DNA of 44,460 bases from Collinsella sp. GTDB lineage: Bacteria > Actinomycetota > Coriobacteriia > Coriobacteriales > Coriobacteriaceae. The notes beneath the pieces are model-generated. The model was not told the origin of the DNA. It saw only the letters and a program-made list of their open reading frames with translations, and searched no databases. A program made the position numbers and the translations under genes. Where the stretch lies: positions 1-44,460 of the forward strand of contig JAGZQF010000017.1 of assembly GCA_018382295.1 (NCBI GenBank). The letters run 5' to 3'. Every line of letters starts with the position of its first letter. Position 1 is the stretch's first letter. Shown piece by piece: positions 27,701-35,245 of this stretch.

Positions 27701-29173
27701 GGTGTAGTTCACCTGGATGGGCCCAGTCTCGTCGACCGTAAGCACACCATCGGTGATCTTAAAGTGGCGCAGCGGAATCAGCGACGCGGGAATCTTGACC
27801 GTTACGATATCGCCGGTCCGGGGCTCGTCCTTTTTGGCATGCTGAACGGTGATGACCAGGTGCGCGGCATCGTCAGCAAATGTGTAGGTGTCGACGTTGT
27901 CCTCGATCTTTGTCGGCTTGTCAAGCGTCGTGCCGTTGTATATAAAGCCGTCGACCTGCATAAAGTCGCCCAGCTGGTCGGCAAACGTGATGTAGCCGGA
28001 CTCATGCTCGCCATAACCGTCATGGACTTCGGTCGGATAACCAGTCTGGATAATGCTTCCCGAGATCTCTTCGAAGATCTTCTCGAGCTCAGCGGCGCTA
28101 GTTGCCGACTTGTAGTAACCGGAGTTTTCCGCACGTGCACCATAGTCGATGACCCACTTTTTACGGAAGCCCTCATTAGTAATGCTTGACGAGGCGCTCG
28201 GATAGTTGCTCGACACGGCATGCATGAACTTGTTCTCGTTGCTTGTGTCCTCAGCCGTGGGTTCGGCACTGGGGTCTGCGCCGTCAAAGATGCCGATTGT
28301 GTAAATGTCGGCGCCATTGGCCTTGAGGCTCTTTGCACTGTTGATGGCGCTATTGGCAACGCTTGCCTCGAATCCATTAGAACTCGTAGGTGAGCCATCC
28401 GTGAAGAAGACAACGACCTTCTTGGCATCGGCGCGACCAGACGGAGACGAAAATTGCTTATCAGCCAGCTCCAAGCCATAGTCGGCGCGCGTAGAACCGG
28501 CAGGACTGATGAGGTTGACCGTACTCTTTAGGCTCTCCGCACCTTTACCTTTGCCCTTGCTGCAGAGCGTCAGATCCTTCATGGTCTGCGAGTAGTTGTA
28601 GGTGTAGCCACCTTCGCGATAAGTGCCGTTGCCGACCTGATTAGTCATCTCGCCCGAAAACTTTACGATGGCGACCTTGTGCTGCTTGGACGGATCTTTA
28701 ATGCTTTCGTTTTGCGTTGCGATAGTGTCAATAAAGCTATTGGCGGCCGCCTTCAACGCATCGATACGCTTGGTACGGTCGCTTCTGCTCATCTCATCAT
28801 CCATCGAGCCCGAGGCATCCAGCACCATCACGATGTCGAGCGGCTTGCCGGAAATCGTTGTATCGGATGTCGAGGAGATAGCAGACAGCGTGGTCAGGAA
28901 ATCTGACTTTCCGTCCTTGACCGCCTTGACCGTCTTGTCGGTCCAGATTCGGCCGACGTTTTGAGTTGTAGTTTCCTTGCCGTCAATGCCGCCGGCCCAG
29001 TACTTCCAGTGGTCGCTGGTGTCGTAGTCGACGATCTTTTCACTCGCCGTCGGTCCATCCATTCCTGTGCTGGACCTGGCGTTGGCCTCGGGCAGCATGG
29101 CGAATGCTGCGGCTGGCAATACCAGCACTACGGCCAGTATCACCGCCAAGAGACCCCTCGTGTACCTGCTCAT
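21791..29173 (-). CDS. Giant LPXTG-anchored adhesin: VWA domain plus about 13 FctA/Spy0128-like pilin repeats
   Basis: 2460 residues. Signal peptide 1-30 (RGLLAVILAVVLVLPAAAFA). VWA domain about 110-390 with a complete MIDAS: DASGS, Thr in GSTRADYG, and TDGSP. A linker region extends to about 690. Then about 13 tandem beta domains of the FctA/Spy0128 T-antigen kind, each with K in ATKVLTGR, E in YTLRE and N in FTNSY, the Lys-Glu-Asn set that forms intramolecular isopeptide bonds. Domains 4-7 are near-identical in motif. One domain (about 22899-23010) carries an Asp/Glu/Ala insert. The C-terminus is a sorting signal: LPTTG at 2428-2432, a hydrophobic helix, and RKR. Sortase should link it to the wall; it may be a monomeric stalk adhesin or a pilus tip. 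ATG 29173 is preceded by AGAAGGGAG. Sortase genes are not in the window. Confidence 0.9.
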   Translation of the reverse strand: MSRYTRGLLAVILAVVLVLPAAAFAMLPEANARSSTGMDGPTASEKIVDYDTSDHWKYWAGGIDGKETTTQNVGRIWTDKTVKAVKDGKSDFLTTLSAISSTSDTTISGKPLDIVMVLDASGSMDDEMSRSDRTKRIDALKAAANSFIDTIATQNESIKDPSKQHKVAIVKFSGEMTNQVGNGTYREGGYTYNYSQTMKDLTLCSKGKGKGAESLKSTVNLISPAGSTRADYGLELADKQFSSPSGRADAKKVVVFFTDGSPTSSNGFEASVANSAINSAKSLKANGADIYTIGIFDGADPSAEPTAEDTSNENKFMHAVSSNYPSASSSITNEGFRKKWVIDYGARAENSGYYKSATSAAELEKIFEEISGSIIQTGYPTEVHDGYGEHESGYITFADQLGDFMQVDGFIYNGTTLDKPTKIEDNVDTYTFADDAAHLVITVQHAKKDEPRTGDIVTVKIPASLIPLRHFKITDGVLTVDETGPIQVNYTSSVKKDALNNLFTPESVPGLEDYIKSNVTTTENDSKTVSFYANKWNRGQLGDTIANFEPADSNRYYYFQKNTPIYTDKDCKTPAKDQLPLAAKGSYYYKDEFEVAGEGGKVESSTAVIEFTGEDAASSEGAFVRDTSGNLSFKKGTARLAFIDELHTTKERVGGNPTGTATDVLNPKWNNNATEVDVHLGNNGKISYKLTPATVDTKADFGLTKVLEGRDWTDTDEFKFELSATSENDAPMPARTDATVRNGDTTIDFGKITYNKPGEYTYEVREVAGKLGGITYSDYVAKITVKVTVDTAGKLTAEVTKPEDKVFTNTYSAKTETPLTLEATKTLSGRPMADDEFKFALSYAGHDEALLETTNKGGKVEFGPLTYTTKSLAKLVKEDKASFDVSSGKPTWTIHYIAAEQIGELPAGVSATVSAIDVYVTVVDNGDGTLTATAVYGDAGNKFVNAYTAAPVKASLVGKKNLQVPDGLTPADITGKFTFTVTGEEDAPMPASTSVHNDADGKVDFGEITFKLDDLNNALGEKPEKREQTFTYTVTESGEVAGVTNDAKLSREVSFTVTDNGKGKLSVSRNADGDAAFTFTNAYNVKHIEKSVTDQVIATKVLTGRDLKDGEFSFELVEGGKVVAKGTNAADGKIAMDKITYDKPGKHAYTLREAKGNVAGITYSTAEYTIVTTITDKGDGTLDVEHKLQDADEAKFTNSYKPGSKDSSVTDKITATKVLTGRDLGLKAGEFRFELVEGNVVVATGTNNADGKIMMDPVTYTEVGEHTYTLRESKAGTTENGVTYSTAEYTIVTTVTDNGDGTLSVEHKLQNAEKAIFENTYKPNPGKSSVTDKIAATKVLAGRDLKAGEFSFELVEGNDVVATGTNDADGNIAMGEITYTEAGKHAYTLREVPGDAGNGITYDSKTYTIETTITDNGDGTLNATHELKGAGEAKFNNSYKPNPNEFSVTDQITATKVLTGRTLKDGEFSFKLVEGDKVVAKGTNTADGKIAMDKITYDKPGKHIYTLREVNGGTTSKGITYSDAKFTIETTITDNGDGTLKAEHVLKGATPATFENTYSVTPTDADLDFGLSKAIDGREWTDGDEFSFTITAPDGTPLPNPATVTVNKRDAKDGIAAIKFGKIRYTAAGTYKYEIRENAGSTVGMTYDEHVATAEVTVTENGEGKLIANVAKKENGRFTNTYRTELNYTAAGGLKLSKTLSGRPMTEGQFTFTVTPADEASANALGLLPGANEFKSPATAEGTVGLIDILAGHEVKFTQADAGKTFKYTVAEKNDDQPGYTYDDAVRTVTIAIADDTAGTLTAMTTVSGGPEGTLVTEYKTGAAAVGSAVVPFVNSYSATTNTTGGEAAQVVATKTLTGRPMADGEFYFGIAYAGEKEAIEGTCTTNVNGQVSFGFLHYTTEMLADLVNAKRAIRTDKDARLAWTIGYTAFEFTPQLAAKGITAETPSFSFKVIVVDNGNGTLTAKPVYDGIKPEFKNVYGADAVDAALAGTKKLQAAEGLTPADIAGKFTFTVTADEAGAPMPEHATATNDAAGNVDFGKIHFTLEDLNRALGVTDDATDKTEADEADADEAEADEAETDEADVDVNADESEDENEPAAATPRSHTFTYTVTESGSAPGVTNDANATRKVSYTVTDDGAGHLSVKREGDDGAAFTFTNTYSVTPTDSVVTDQVKTVKRLTGRDLAAGEFTFDLLENGVVVASGTNDANGTVTLSPIRYEAPGTHTYTLREACPNALGLYKGVTYDGATYTVVTTVSDNGDGTLTATHELKGTTESAGFTNKYHAVPTQVSIGAIKVLEGRELKKDEFSFKLVGEDVESTVTNDADGKISFDKFEYSEPGTYVYTISEVKGDEAGMTYDKSVFTATVNVVDDGEGNLKASVAYAKGDKSVEGIVFNNTYKKPETPAPTPDPGTPKTVTNIVKTVKGYLPTTGDQQAAALLTAFVIAMAGVGALVWGIRKR
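22899..23010 (-). repeat. Acidic minisatellite inside the adhesin gene
   Basis: Short tandem units of about 15 bp, built on tcggcttcg on the plus strand, encode repeated DEA-type residues (EADEADADEAEADEAETDE). The units are near-identical and in frame, so slippage can lengthen or shorten this loop without disrupting the protein. Confidence 0.65.
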
Positions 29174-29225
29174 CGTGTCTCCCTTCTCGCAGGATCAGAC
29201 CTTGCATCAGCCTAAAGTTACGGAA

Positions 29226-29308
29226 TGAGACACAGTTAGGGCAGGTGACACACGTTCCAGATTCGTTTTTAGGCGTGAGACAAATGTCTCACCAAAGTTG
29301 AGACACAG
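29226..29308. promoter_or_regulatory. Palindromic operator and flanking half-sites upstream of the adhesin
   Basis: GTGAGACA-AA-TGTCTCAC at 29275-29292 is a perfect 18-bp palindrome. The half-site TGAGACACAG occurs at 29226-29235 and again, identical, at 29299-29308. All lie 50-135 bp upstream of the adhesin start, where a repressor or activator would act. No convincing -35/-10 pair was seen. Confidence 0.5.
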
Positions 29309-29348
29309 CGTTTTTGCAGGAAAACGGGTGCGACTCGGAGCCGACGGG

Positions 29349-29385
29349 CCAAAATGATCAGCTTGCCTCCGTCCCCGGGGGATCA
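29349..29385 (+). repeat. Short element E2
   Basis: AAAATGATCA ... CCTCCGTCCCC ... GGGGATCAG, the second copy of the E element, about 30 bp from hairpin element B. Confidence 0.6.
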
Positions 29386-29413
29386 GAGGCTGTTACCAAT
29401 ACGGTGCCATTTC

Positions 29414-29565
29414 AAAACTATGCCGGATTACGGGGCTGAAGTCAGAACCCTCATCCATACCTGCGATTTCTAAAAAATGGCAAGCCGTCTACCTGCGGTT
29501 TTGGTTTCGCGTTTTTCGGCATGGTTGGGGGTTCGCAATCCAGCCCCGTAAACCGGCATAGTTTT
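29414..29565. repeat. Hairpin element B (152 bp, 25-bp arms)
   Basis: Arms 29414-29438 and 29541-29565 match at 24 of 25 positions. The outer part AAAACTATGCCGG is the same as element A, the inner part (ATTACGGGGCTG) is different, and both arms have changed together. The core carries CGTCTACCTGCGGTTTTG on the plus strand. Flanks TGCCATTTC and GTTCG are the same as for A. With E2 and a perfect GC hairpin at 29598-29631 it fills the stretch 29309-29663. Confidence 0.7.
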
Positions 29566-29597
29566 GTTCGCGGCGACCCAACCGCGCGTCTGCGCGC

Positions 29598-29631
29598 GGG
29601 GCCGGCGGGGCATTTTTGCCCCGCCGGCCCC
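29598..29631. terminator. Perfect GC hairpin after the ech operon, possible terminator
   Basis: GGGGCCGGCGGGGC and GCCCCGCCGGCCCC form a perfect 14-bp stem with a 6-nt loop, 33 bp past the echF stop. It lacks a following T tract on the minus strand, so it may act as a Rho-independent pause/terminator or as a 3' stabilising hairpin. Confidence 0.45.
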
Positions 29632-29663
29632 TATTCCAGCGCTATACCAGTCCCATTTCGACC

Positions 29664-30005
29664 CTATTCCGGCTTGGTTTCTACCGTGGGCGTCTTGTCC
29701 GCCGCGACTGGGGTGCGGGCGGTGTCCATAGTCAGGCAGTGTTTGGGACAGCTCTCGATGCACTCACCGCACACCACGCAGGCGTACGGGTCGATCGACC
29801 ACGTTCCGCCCTTGCGATCGACCGCGAGCGCGCCCGCCGGACAGCGACGCGCACACATGCCGCAGCAGATGCACACGTCCATATCATTGACGATATGTCC
29901 GCGCAAGCGCTCGGGCGCCGTCAGCTCCTCCTGCGGGTAGCACACCGTTACCGGCTGCTTGACCATAGAACCCAAGGCCGTCTTGGCAAATGTCAGTAAA
30001 CTCAT
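29664..30005 (-). CDS. echF: Ech hydrogenase ferredoxin-like subunit EchF (NuoI-like)
   Basis: 113 residues. Two [4Fe-4S] motifs, CICCGMCARRCP and CVVCGECIESCP, in a NuoI/EchF-type polyferredoxin. It should pass electrons from soluble ferredoxin to the small subunit EchC. Last gene of the operon, 7 bp after echE. Length is normal for EchF. The last 25 residues are a Pro/Thr/Lys-rich tail. Confidence 0.85.
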   Translation of the reverse strand: MSLLTFAKTALGSMVKQPVTVCYPQEELTAPERLRGHIVNDMDVCICCGMCARRCPAGALAVDRKGGTWSIDPYACVVCGECIESCPKHCLTMDTARTPVAADKTPTVETKPE

Positions 30006-30012
30006 GCCGCGC

Positions 30013-31101
30013 CTACCTTTCCGTGCAGCTGATGCAAGGGTCGATGGTCAGGATAATCATGGGCACGTTGGCAAGGAGCACGCCCTGCAGCGCATGCGTC
30101 AGACCCGCCAGGTTTTGCGACGTCGGCGTGCGCACGCGGAAACGGTCCAAGTTCTTGGTGCCGTTGCCACGCACATAGTAGTACGCCTCGCCACGCGGCT
30201 GCTCAATCACAACCTCGCCGCGTGCGCCGTCGGCCGGTGTGAGCTTGGTGCGTCCGCCGATACCGTCGTGCGGAATCTTGCCCACAAGCTCTTTGATGAT
30301 GTCCATGGCCTGCGTAACCTCGGCACAACGCACCTGGCAGCGGGCATAGCAGTCGCCATCGGTAGCGATAATCGGCTCAAACGTGGCCAGGTCTGCATAG
30401 GCGCCATCGCCAAACATGCGCACGTCGTAATCCACGCCCGAGGCGCGTCCAAACGGACCGACCATCGACAGGCCGAGTGCGTCCTTCTTGCTAATCACGC
30501 CCACACCGTGCAGACGCTCTCCACAGCTGGCGTCGTCCAAAAACGTATGCACAAGCGCCTCGTAATCGGGACGCATGGCATCGAGCGTCTGGACAATGCC
30601 CGCCAATTCGGAATCCTCGATGTCGTGCTTAAGGCCGCCGATCTCGTTAATCGACAGAATCACGCGGCCGCCGCACGTGCTCTCAAAAATCTTGAGAATT
30701 TGCTCGCGCAGGGTCCACGAACGATAGAACAGTGCCTCGAAGCCAAAGGCATCGGCGAGCAGGCCCAGCCACAGCAGGTGCGAGTGGATGCGCGAAAGCT
30801 CGTGCAGAATAGTGCGGATATACTGCACGCGGCCGGGCACCTCAATGTCGAGCATGCGCTCGCAGGCGCTGGCATAGCCGTAGCTATGGCCCACGGCGCA
30901 GATGCCGCAGATGCGCTCGGCGATGTAGCCAAACTGGTGCATGTCGCGCTTTTCGGTGAGTTTCTCGAGTCCGCGGTGCACAAAGCCGATCTGCGGAATA
31001 GCCTCGATGACGCGGTCGTCCTCGATCGCCAGGTCCAGATGAAGCGGCTCGGGCAGCACCGGGTGCTGCGGGCCAAACGGAATAACGGAGCGATGTGCCA
31101 T
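30013..31101 (-). CDS. echE: Ech [NiFe]-hydrogenase catalytic subunit EchE
   Basis: 362 residues. The N-terminal L1 motif is ERICGICAVGHS and the C-terminal L2 motif is IDPCISCTER, so all four Cys that hold the Ni-Fe centre are present. This separates it from the homologous complex I subunit NuoD, which lacks them. The protein ends immediately after the L2 motif, with no C-terminal extension to cleave, as in several group 4 hydrogenases. Other family segments: IPFGPQHPVLPEP and FVHRGLEKLTE. It reduces protons to H2 with electrons from EchF/EchC. No maturation (hyp) genes are in the window. Confidence 0.92.
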   Translation of the reverse strand: MAHRSVIPFGPQHPVLPEPLHLDLAIEDDRVIEAIPQIGFVHRGLEKLTEKRDMHQFGYIAERICGICAVGHSYGYASACERMLDIEVPGRVQYIRTILHELSRIHSHLLWLGLLADAFGFEALFYRSWTLREQILKIFESTCGGRVILSINEIGGLKHDIEDSELAGIVQTLDAMRPDYEALVHTFLDDASCGERLHGVGVISKKDALGLSMVGPFGRASGVDYDVRMFGDGAYADLATFEPIIATDGDCYARCQVRCAEVTQAMDIIKELVGKIPHDGIGGRTKLTPADGARGEVVIEQPRGEAYYYVRGNGTKNLDRFRVRTPTSQNLAGLTHALQGVLLANVPMIILTIDPCISCTER

Positions 31102-31106
31102 GGACC

Positions 31107-31784
31107 TTACGCCTCCTTTTTCTGCTTGTCGCGGGCAGCCTTGGCGGCAAGTGCCGCGCGGACCTTGGCCGCTTTCTCGGGATCCATGGCGGCGAGCTTT
31201 GCCTCCATCTCGGCAGCCTTGAGCGCGGCCTTCGCAGCGGCCTCATCGTGCTGAGCATCGGAGCCGGCAGTCGCAGCGGGCTGAGCGACGGCAGCGCCCG
31301 CAGCAGGGGAGGCCTTTTCGGCAGCGGCCTTGCGCGCCTTGGCCTCGGCGGCGGCACGGACCTTCATGGCCTTCTCGCGCGCAGCCTTGACCTCGGGCGT
31401 GATGACGCTCATGGGCTCGGCAGTCGAAACCTGGTAGAAAAAGCCGTTAAAGTCGACCTGCATGTCGGTGATGGCAAGGCCAAATAGATCGTGTGCCTCG
31501 TTCTCAAACGGGAACACCGCCGGATAATACGAGCTAATCGAAGGAATCTCCTGGTACCGATCAATTCCCTCAACCACCAGGTTCTCGATCGCATAGCTGC
31601 CATCCTGCGCAATATGCTCCTGAGCAGAGCGAACGTTGATAAACGTATAGACCAAGCGATACGAGCCGTCGTCGACGTTGCGCTCGGCGTGCATTTGCAC
31701 AAAGCGCGCGCCGACGCCCTTGAGCGCCTGGACATGCGACAGGAGCTCGTCGATCCCAACGGTGGTATAGATTGCCTTTTGCAT
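31107..31784 (-). CDS. echD: Ech hydrogenase subunit EchD (NuoC-like) with long Ala/Lys C-terminal tail
   Basis: 225 residues from ATG 31784, which overlaps the echC stop (TGATG). The first 120 residues are the NuoC/EchD domain: YRLVYTFINV, ISSYYPAVFPFENEAHDLFG and GFFYQVSTAEPMS. From about 125 to the end is an extension rich in Ala, Lys and Glu (KAAREKAMKVRAAAEAKARK), predicted helical or coiled coil and absent from typical EchD proteins of about 120 residues. It might tether the peripheral arm or bind partners. It bridges EchC and EchE in the hydrogenase arm. Confidence 0.85.
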   Translation of the reverse strand: MQKAIYTTVGIDELLSHVQALKGVGARFVQMHAERNVDDGSYRLVYTFINVRSAQEHIAQDGSYAIENLVVEGIDRYQEIPSISSYYPAVFPFENEAHDLFGLAITDMQVDFNGFFYQVSTAEPMSVITPEVKAAREKAMKVRAAAEAKARKAAAEKASPAAGAAVAQPAATAGSDAQHDEAAAKAALKAAEMEAKLAAMDPEKAAKVRAALAAKAARDKQKKEA

Positions 31785-32350
31785 CACTCAGTCTCCTTTT
31801 CGGCAGCGGGCTCGGCAGCGGGCGCATCGGACGCCTCCGCAGCTGACACAAACCCGTCTTCGCCCAGTTCAACGCCACCGTCCCAGGTAGCGGCACCGCC
31901 CACGGTGAGCGGATCGCCACCGGCGCGCATCACGGCCTCCTTCTGGTCCAGGATGCTGCACGCCTCCACGATGGCATCGATCACGGCCTCGGGGCGAATG
32001 GCGCACCCGGGCGCGTACACGTCCACGGGAATCGCGCGGTCCACGCCGCCAATCACGTTATAGGCATCGCGGAATACGCCGCCCGAACACGCGCAGATGC
32101 CGCAGGCCACCACGCACTTGGGCTCGAGCATCTGGTTGTAAATCTGACGCACGACGGGCAGATTCTGCGCGTTGACCGAACCCGTCACCAAAAAGATGTC
32201 CGCATGCTTGGGGTTGCCGGTGTTGACCACGCCAAAGCGCTCCGCATCGAACAGTGGCGTGAGCGAGGCCAGCACCTCGATATCGCATCCGTTGCAGCTC
32301 GAGCCGTCGTAATGAATAACCCACGGCGAGCGCGACATTTTATGATCCAT
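31784..32350 (-). CDS. echC: Ech hydrogenase small subunit EchC (NuoB-like)
   Basis: 188 residues. The [4Fe-4S] ligands of the NuoB/EchC family are in DGSSCNGCDIEVLASL, VACGICACSGGVF and APGCAIRPE. The cluster passes electrons to the Ni-Fe site of EchE. The core ends near residue 145; the last 40 residues are an acidic Ala/Glu tail, longer than in most EchC. It starts 12 bp after the echAB stop. Confidence 0.9.
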   Translation of the reverse strand: MDHKMSRSPWVIHYDGSSCNGCDIEVLASLTPLFDAERFGVVNTGNPKHADIFLVTGSVNAQNLPVVRQIYNQMLEPKCVVACGICACSGGVFRDAYNVIGGVDRAIPVDVYAPGCAIRPEAVIDAIVEACSILDQKEAVMRAGGDPLTVGGAATWDGGVELGEDGFVSAAEASDAPAAEPAAEKETE

Positions 32351-32362
32351 GGATGCCGCCTC

Positions 32363-35245
32363 CTAAATAAACACGTCGACGAGGATGGGCATAAGGTTGA
32401 GCAGGCCAAACACCAGCGCCACGCCCCAGCCGAGCTTAAAGCAGCTGCGCCAGGTGCTGCGTGCGAAGGTGTTGTCGATCAGGACCTCGACAAAATACGT
32501 CGCGGCCATCACGACCAGGGCGACCACCCAGCTCACCGGGTTATCCCAGACAAAGAACATGCCCACCCACATCAAAAACAGCACGGTCTCGCACCAGTGC
32601 ATAAGGGTCATCTTGGCCAGCGTGCCGCCGCTCATCTCGGTGGCGACGCCCTGGACGATCTCCTGATGCGCGTGATGCGAGTACGAAAGGTCAAACGGCG
32701 ACTTGCGCAGCTTGATGGTAAGCACCGCGAGCAGCGCGAGGAAAATGGGCGCGCTGTACACGACGATGGGGGCCGACTGCCCCGTCACGGCAATGGAATC
32801 GAAGCTGTCGGTGGCAAGGTACAGGCCCACGCTCATCAGCAGAACGGCGGGCTCGTAACTCATGACCTGCAGCAGCTCGCGGTCGGCGCCAACCTGGGCA
32901 AACGGGCTTTGCGTCGAGGCGGACGCCAGCACCACAAAGATCGCGGCGAGCGTAACCATAAAGGCACACAACAGCGTGTTGGAACCCGACACAAAGATGC
33001 CGCCGCCCACGACGGTAAAGATGAGCGCACACGCCATGTAGGTATCGTCCATGGTGTTTACGCTGGCGGGGGCCTTGCGCAGCAGCTTGGCAACGTCGTA
33101 GAAGGGCTGCAGCAGGCAGGGGCCCACGCGGCCCTGCATGCGGGCCGAAAGTTTGCGGTCAACGCCGTCGATCAGGCCGCCCACAAGCGGCGCCAGCAAG
33201 GCAAATGCCACGGTGCCAATAAAAATGCCCACGACGCCCGAACCTTCAAAATACTTGCCGCGCAACACCGAGGGCGCGCTCATGGCAAGTCTCTCGGGCC
33301 CAATCCACGCGCAACACAGCAGCGCAAAAAAGATAATGCTGCAGCACACGACGCTACCCGCGGGGCCAATACGCTTCTCGCCAAGGGCGTCCTCCGAGTA
33401 CCAATTGCGCTTTTCGGCCTTCACCTCGTGTCCCATCGAGCCGCGGAAGTGGCGATATTTGTCGGTTCCCACACCCGAAAGGTACACGTTGACGTGCGGC
33501 TTATTGCTCACGTGGAACGACGTCAGCAGCACCACGGCGATAAAAGCCACGATAACCACCATCAGATACATGGCGTCCTTGCCGATAACGTACGGCACGC
33601 GGCCAAACACCATGGCCAAGTAAGGCGACACCAGACCGCTCGAGATAACCGGGAAGGCCACGCAGCACAGAATCAGGAGCGCGGCGATGGTGTTGAGGGC
33701 CATCCATTCGGTCTTGTGGACATTGACCTCAACGTTTTGAGCCGTGGGGTCGACGCCCGAAAGCTTGGCAAGCCACTTGCCCCAGAAGTAAAACGTCGCG
33801 GCCGAGCCAAAGGCAAGCACCATGATCATGAGCACGTTGCCGGTCTGCGCAAACGCCACCAGGGCGCCCCACTTGGACACGAGCATGCCAAACGGCGCCA
33901 CAAACATGCCCATGATGCCCAGCATCATCAGCCGCGTCAGGTGCGGCATGCGGCTGAACATACCGTCCATGTCCTCGATATTGCGGCTGCCGATATGATG
34001 CTCGGCCGTGCCCACGCACAGGAACAGCAGCGACTTGGCCACCGTGTGGAACAGGATCAGGAAGATGGCCGCCCACACGGCCTCGGGCGCGCCGACACCC
34101 AAGCAGGCACTGATGAGGCCCAGGTTGGAAATGGTGGAGTACGCGAGCACGCGTTTGGCGTTGCTCTGCGAGATGGCCATGAGGGCAGCGAGCAAAAACG
34201 TGATGGCACCCACACTCGTGACCATAAAGCCAGTCACGGGATAGATGGCATAGAGCGGGCTGAGCTTGACCATCAGGAACACGCCGGCCTTGACCATGGT
34301 GGACGAGTGCAGCAGGGCGCTCGTGGGCGTGGGGGCAACCATGGCACCCAACAGCCAAGTGTGGAACGGCATCTGTGCGGCCTTGGTGAGTGCGGCGAGC
34401 GACAGCAGGATGACCGGCATCACCAGCAGCGCGGATTGCGCGGTGCCGGCGCCGGAAAGCTCGATCATGCCCGAGATGGTCAGCGGCATGCCGTTCACGT
34501 GCAGGTACATGAGTCCGGCCAAAAACGCGATGCCGCCCAGCATGTTGAGGATGATCTGGGTAAAGGCGTTCTTGATGGCCTCGGGCGTGCGCGTGTAGCC
34601 AATCATAAGGAACGAGCACACGGTGGTGATTTCCCAGCCGCAGAACAGCCACTCAAGGTTGTCGCTCGTCACGATGACGAACATGGCTGAGAGGAACAGG
34701 AACATAAGCGCCAGGAACTGCGGGCGACGGTCGGGCGCGGTCTGCCCGCGCAGCGCAGCCTCGTGCTCGTCATGGGCCTGGAAGTCCTTCATGTAGCCCA
34801 GGGCATACACGCAGATTAGGCTGCCGACGATACCGACGGCGAGGACCATGATCACACTCATGTAGTCCAGGTAGAGCGGCGTCGCCGTGACGGCTTCGGC
34901 CGCGGGCAGCGTCATGGCTGCAAAGGCGAGCGAGCCCACCAGCTGGACTATGCCGAGCACCGTGGTGAGCGCGTTCCTGTATTTGTACGCGTTGTACAGG
35001 ATGACGGCGCACAGAATTACGTCGATGACGGAGCTGATGATGGAGAGCACGTGCGAGGTGCCCGGTGCCACCTCAAAGCCCTGCGGACCCGTGCCAAAAA
35101 ACATGACGGCGACTACAACTGTCACCGCCATAATAATGCCGGAGCCTATGAGCCCCACCGCATCGCGAGCGCGGTCACCGCGCGCGAGCAGCATGCCCAG
35201 CGCCGGTACCAGCGGAAACAGGGTAAGGAAATACAGTAGCGTCAT
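32363..35245 (-). CDS. echAB: Fused Ech membrane subunits EchA-EchB (NuoL/M-like plus NuoH-like)
   Basis: 960 residues in one open frame. Residues 1-630 are the ion-pumping antiporter-like EchA: VTSDNLEWLFCGWEITTVCS, KAAQMPFHTWLLGAMVAPTP and SALLHSSTMVKAG are the channel-helix motifs. Residues about 640-960 are EchB, the NuoH-like quinone-free anchor: DGVDRKLSARMQGRVGP and LRKSPFDLSYSHHAHQEIVQG. In described ech operons (Methanosarcina, Desulfovibrio) these are two genes, echA and echB; here there is no stop between them, only a charged linker (about 585-635). The order then follows the standard C, D, E, F. ATG 35245 is preceded by GGGGGAG. It should carry ions across the membrane as ferredoxin is oxidised. 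Confidence 0.88.
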   Translation of the reverse strand: MTLLYFLTLFPLVPALGMLLARGDRARDAVGLIGSGIIMAVTVVVAVMFFGTGPQGFEVAPGTSHVLSIISSVIDVILCAVILYNAYKYRNALTTVLGIVQLVGSLAFAAMTLPAAEAVTATPLYLDYMSVIMVLAVGIVGSLICVYALGYMKDFQAHDEHEAALRGQTAPDRRPQFLALMFLFLSAMFVIVTSDNLEWLFCGWEITTVCSFLMIGYTRTPEAIKNAFTQIILNMLGGIAFLAGLMYLHVNGMPLTISGMIELSGAGTAQSALLVMPVILLSLAALTKAAQMPFHTWLLGAMVAPTPTSALLHSSTMVKAGVFLMVKLSPLYAIYPVTGFMVTSVGAITFLLAALMAISQSNAKRVLAYSTISNLGLISACLGVGAPEAVWAAIFLILFHTVAKSLLFLCVGTAEHHIGSRNIEDMDGMFSRMPHLTRLMMLGIMGMFVAPFGMLVSKWGALVAFAQTGNVLMIMVLAFGSAATFYFWGKWLAKLSGVDPTAQNVEVNVHKTEWMALNTIAALLILCCVAFPVISSGLVSPYLAMVFGRVPYVIGKDAMYLMVVIVAFIAVVLLTSFHVSNKPHVNVYLSGVGTDKYRHFRGSMGHEVKAEKRNWYSEDALGEKRIGPAGSVVCCSIIFFALLCCAWIGPERLAMSAPSVLRGKYFEGSGVVGIFIGTVAFALLAPLVGGLIDGVDRKLSARMQGRVGPCLLQPFYDVAKLLRKAPASVNTMDDTYMACALIFTVVGGGIFVSGSNTLLCAFMVTLAAIFVVLASASTQSPFAQVGADRELLQVMSYEPAVLLMSVGLYLATDSFDSIAVTGQSAPIVVYSAPIFLALLAVLTIKLRKSPFDLSYSHHAHQEIVQGVATEMSGGTLAKMTLMHWCETVLFLMWVGMFFVWDNPVSWVVALVVMAATYFVEVLIDNTFARSTWRSCFKLGWGVALVFGLLNLMPILVDVFI

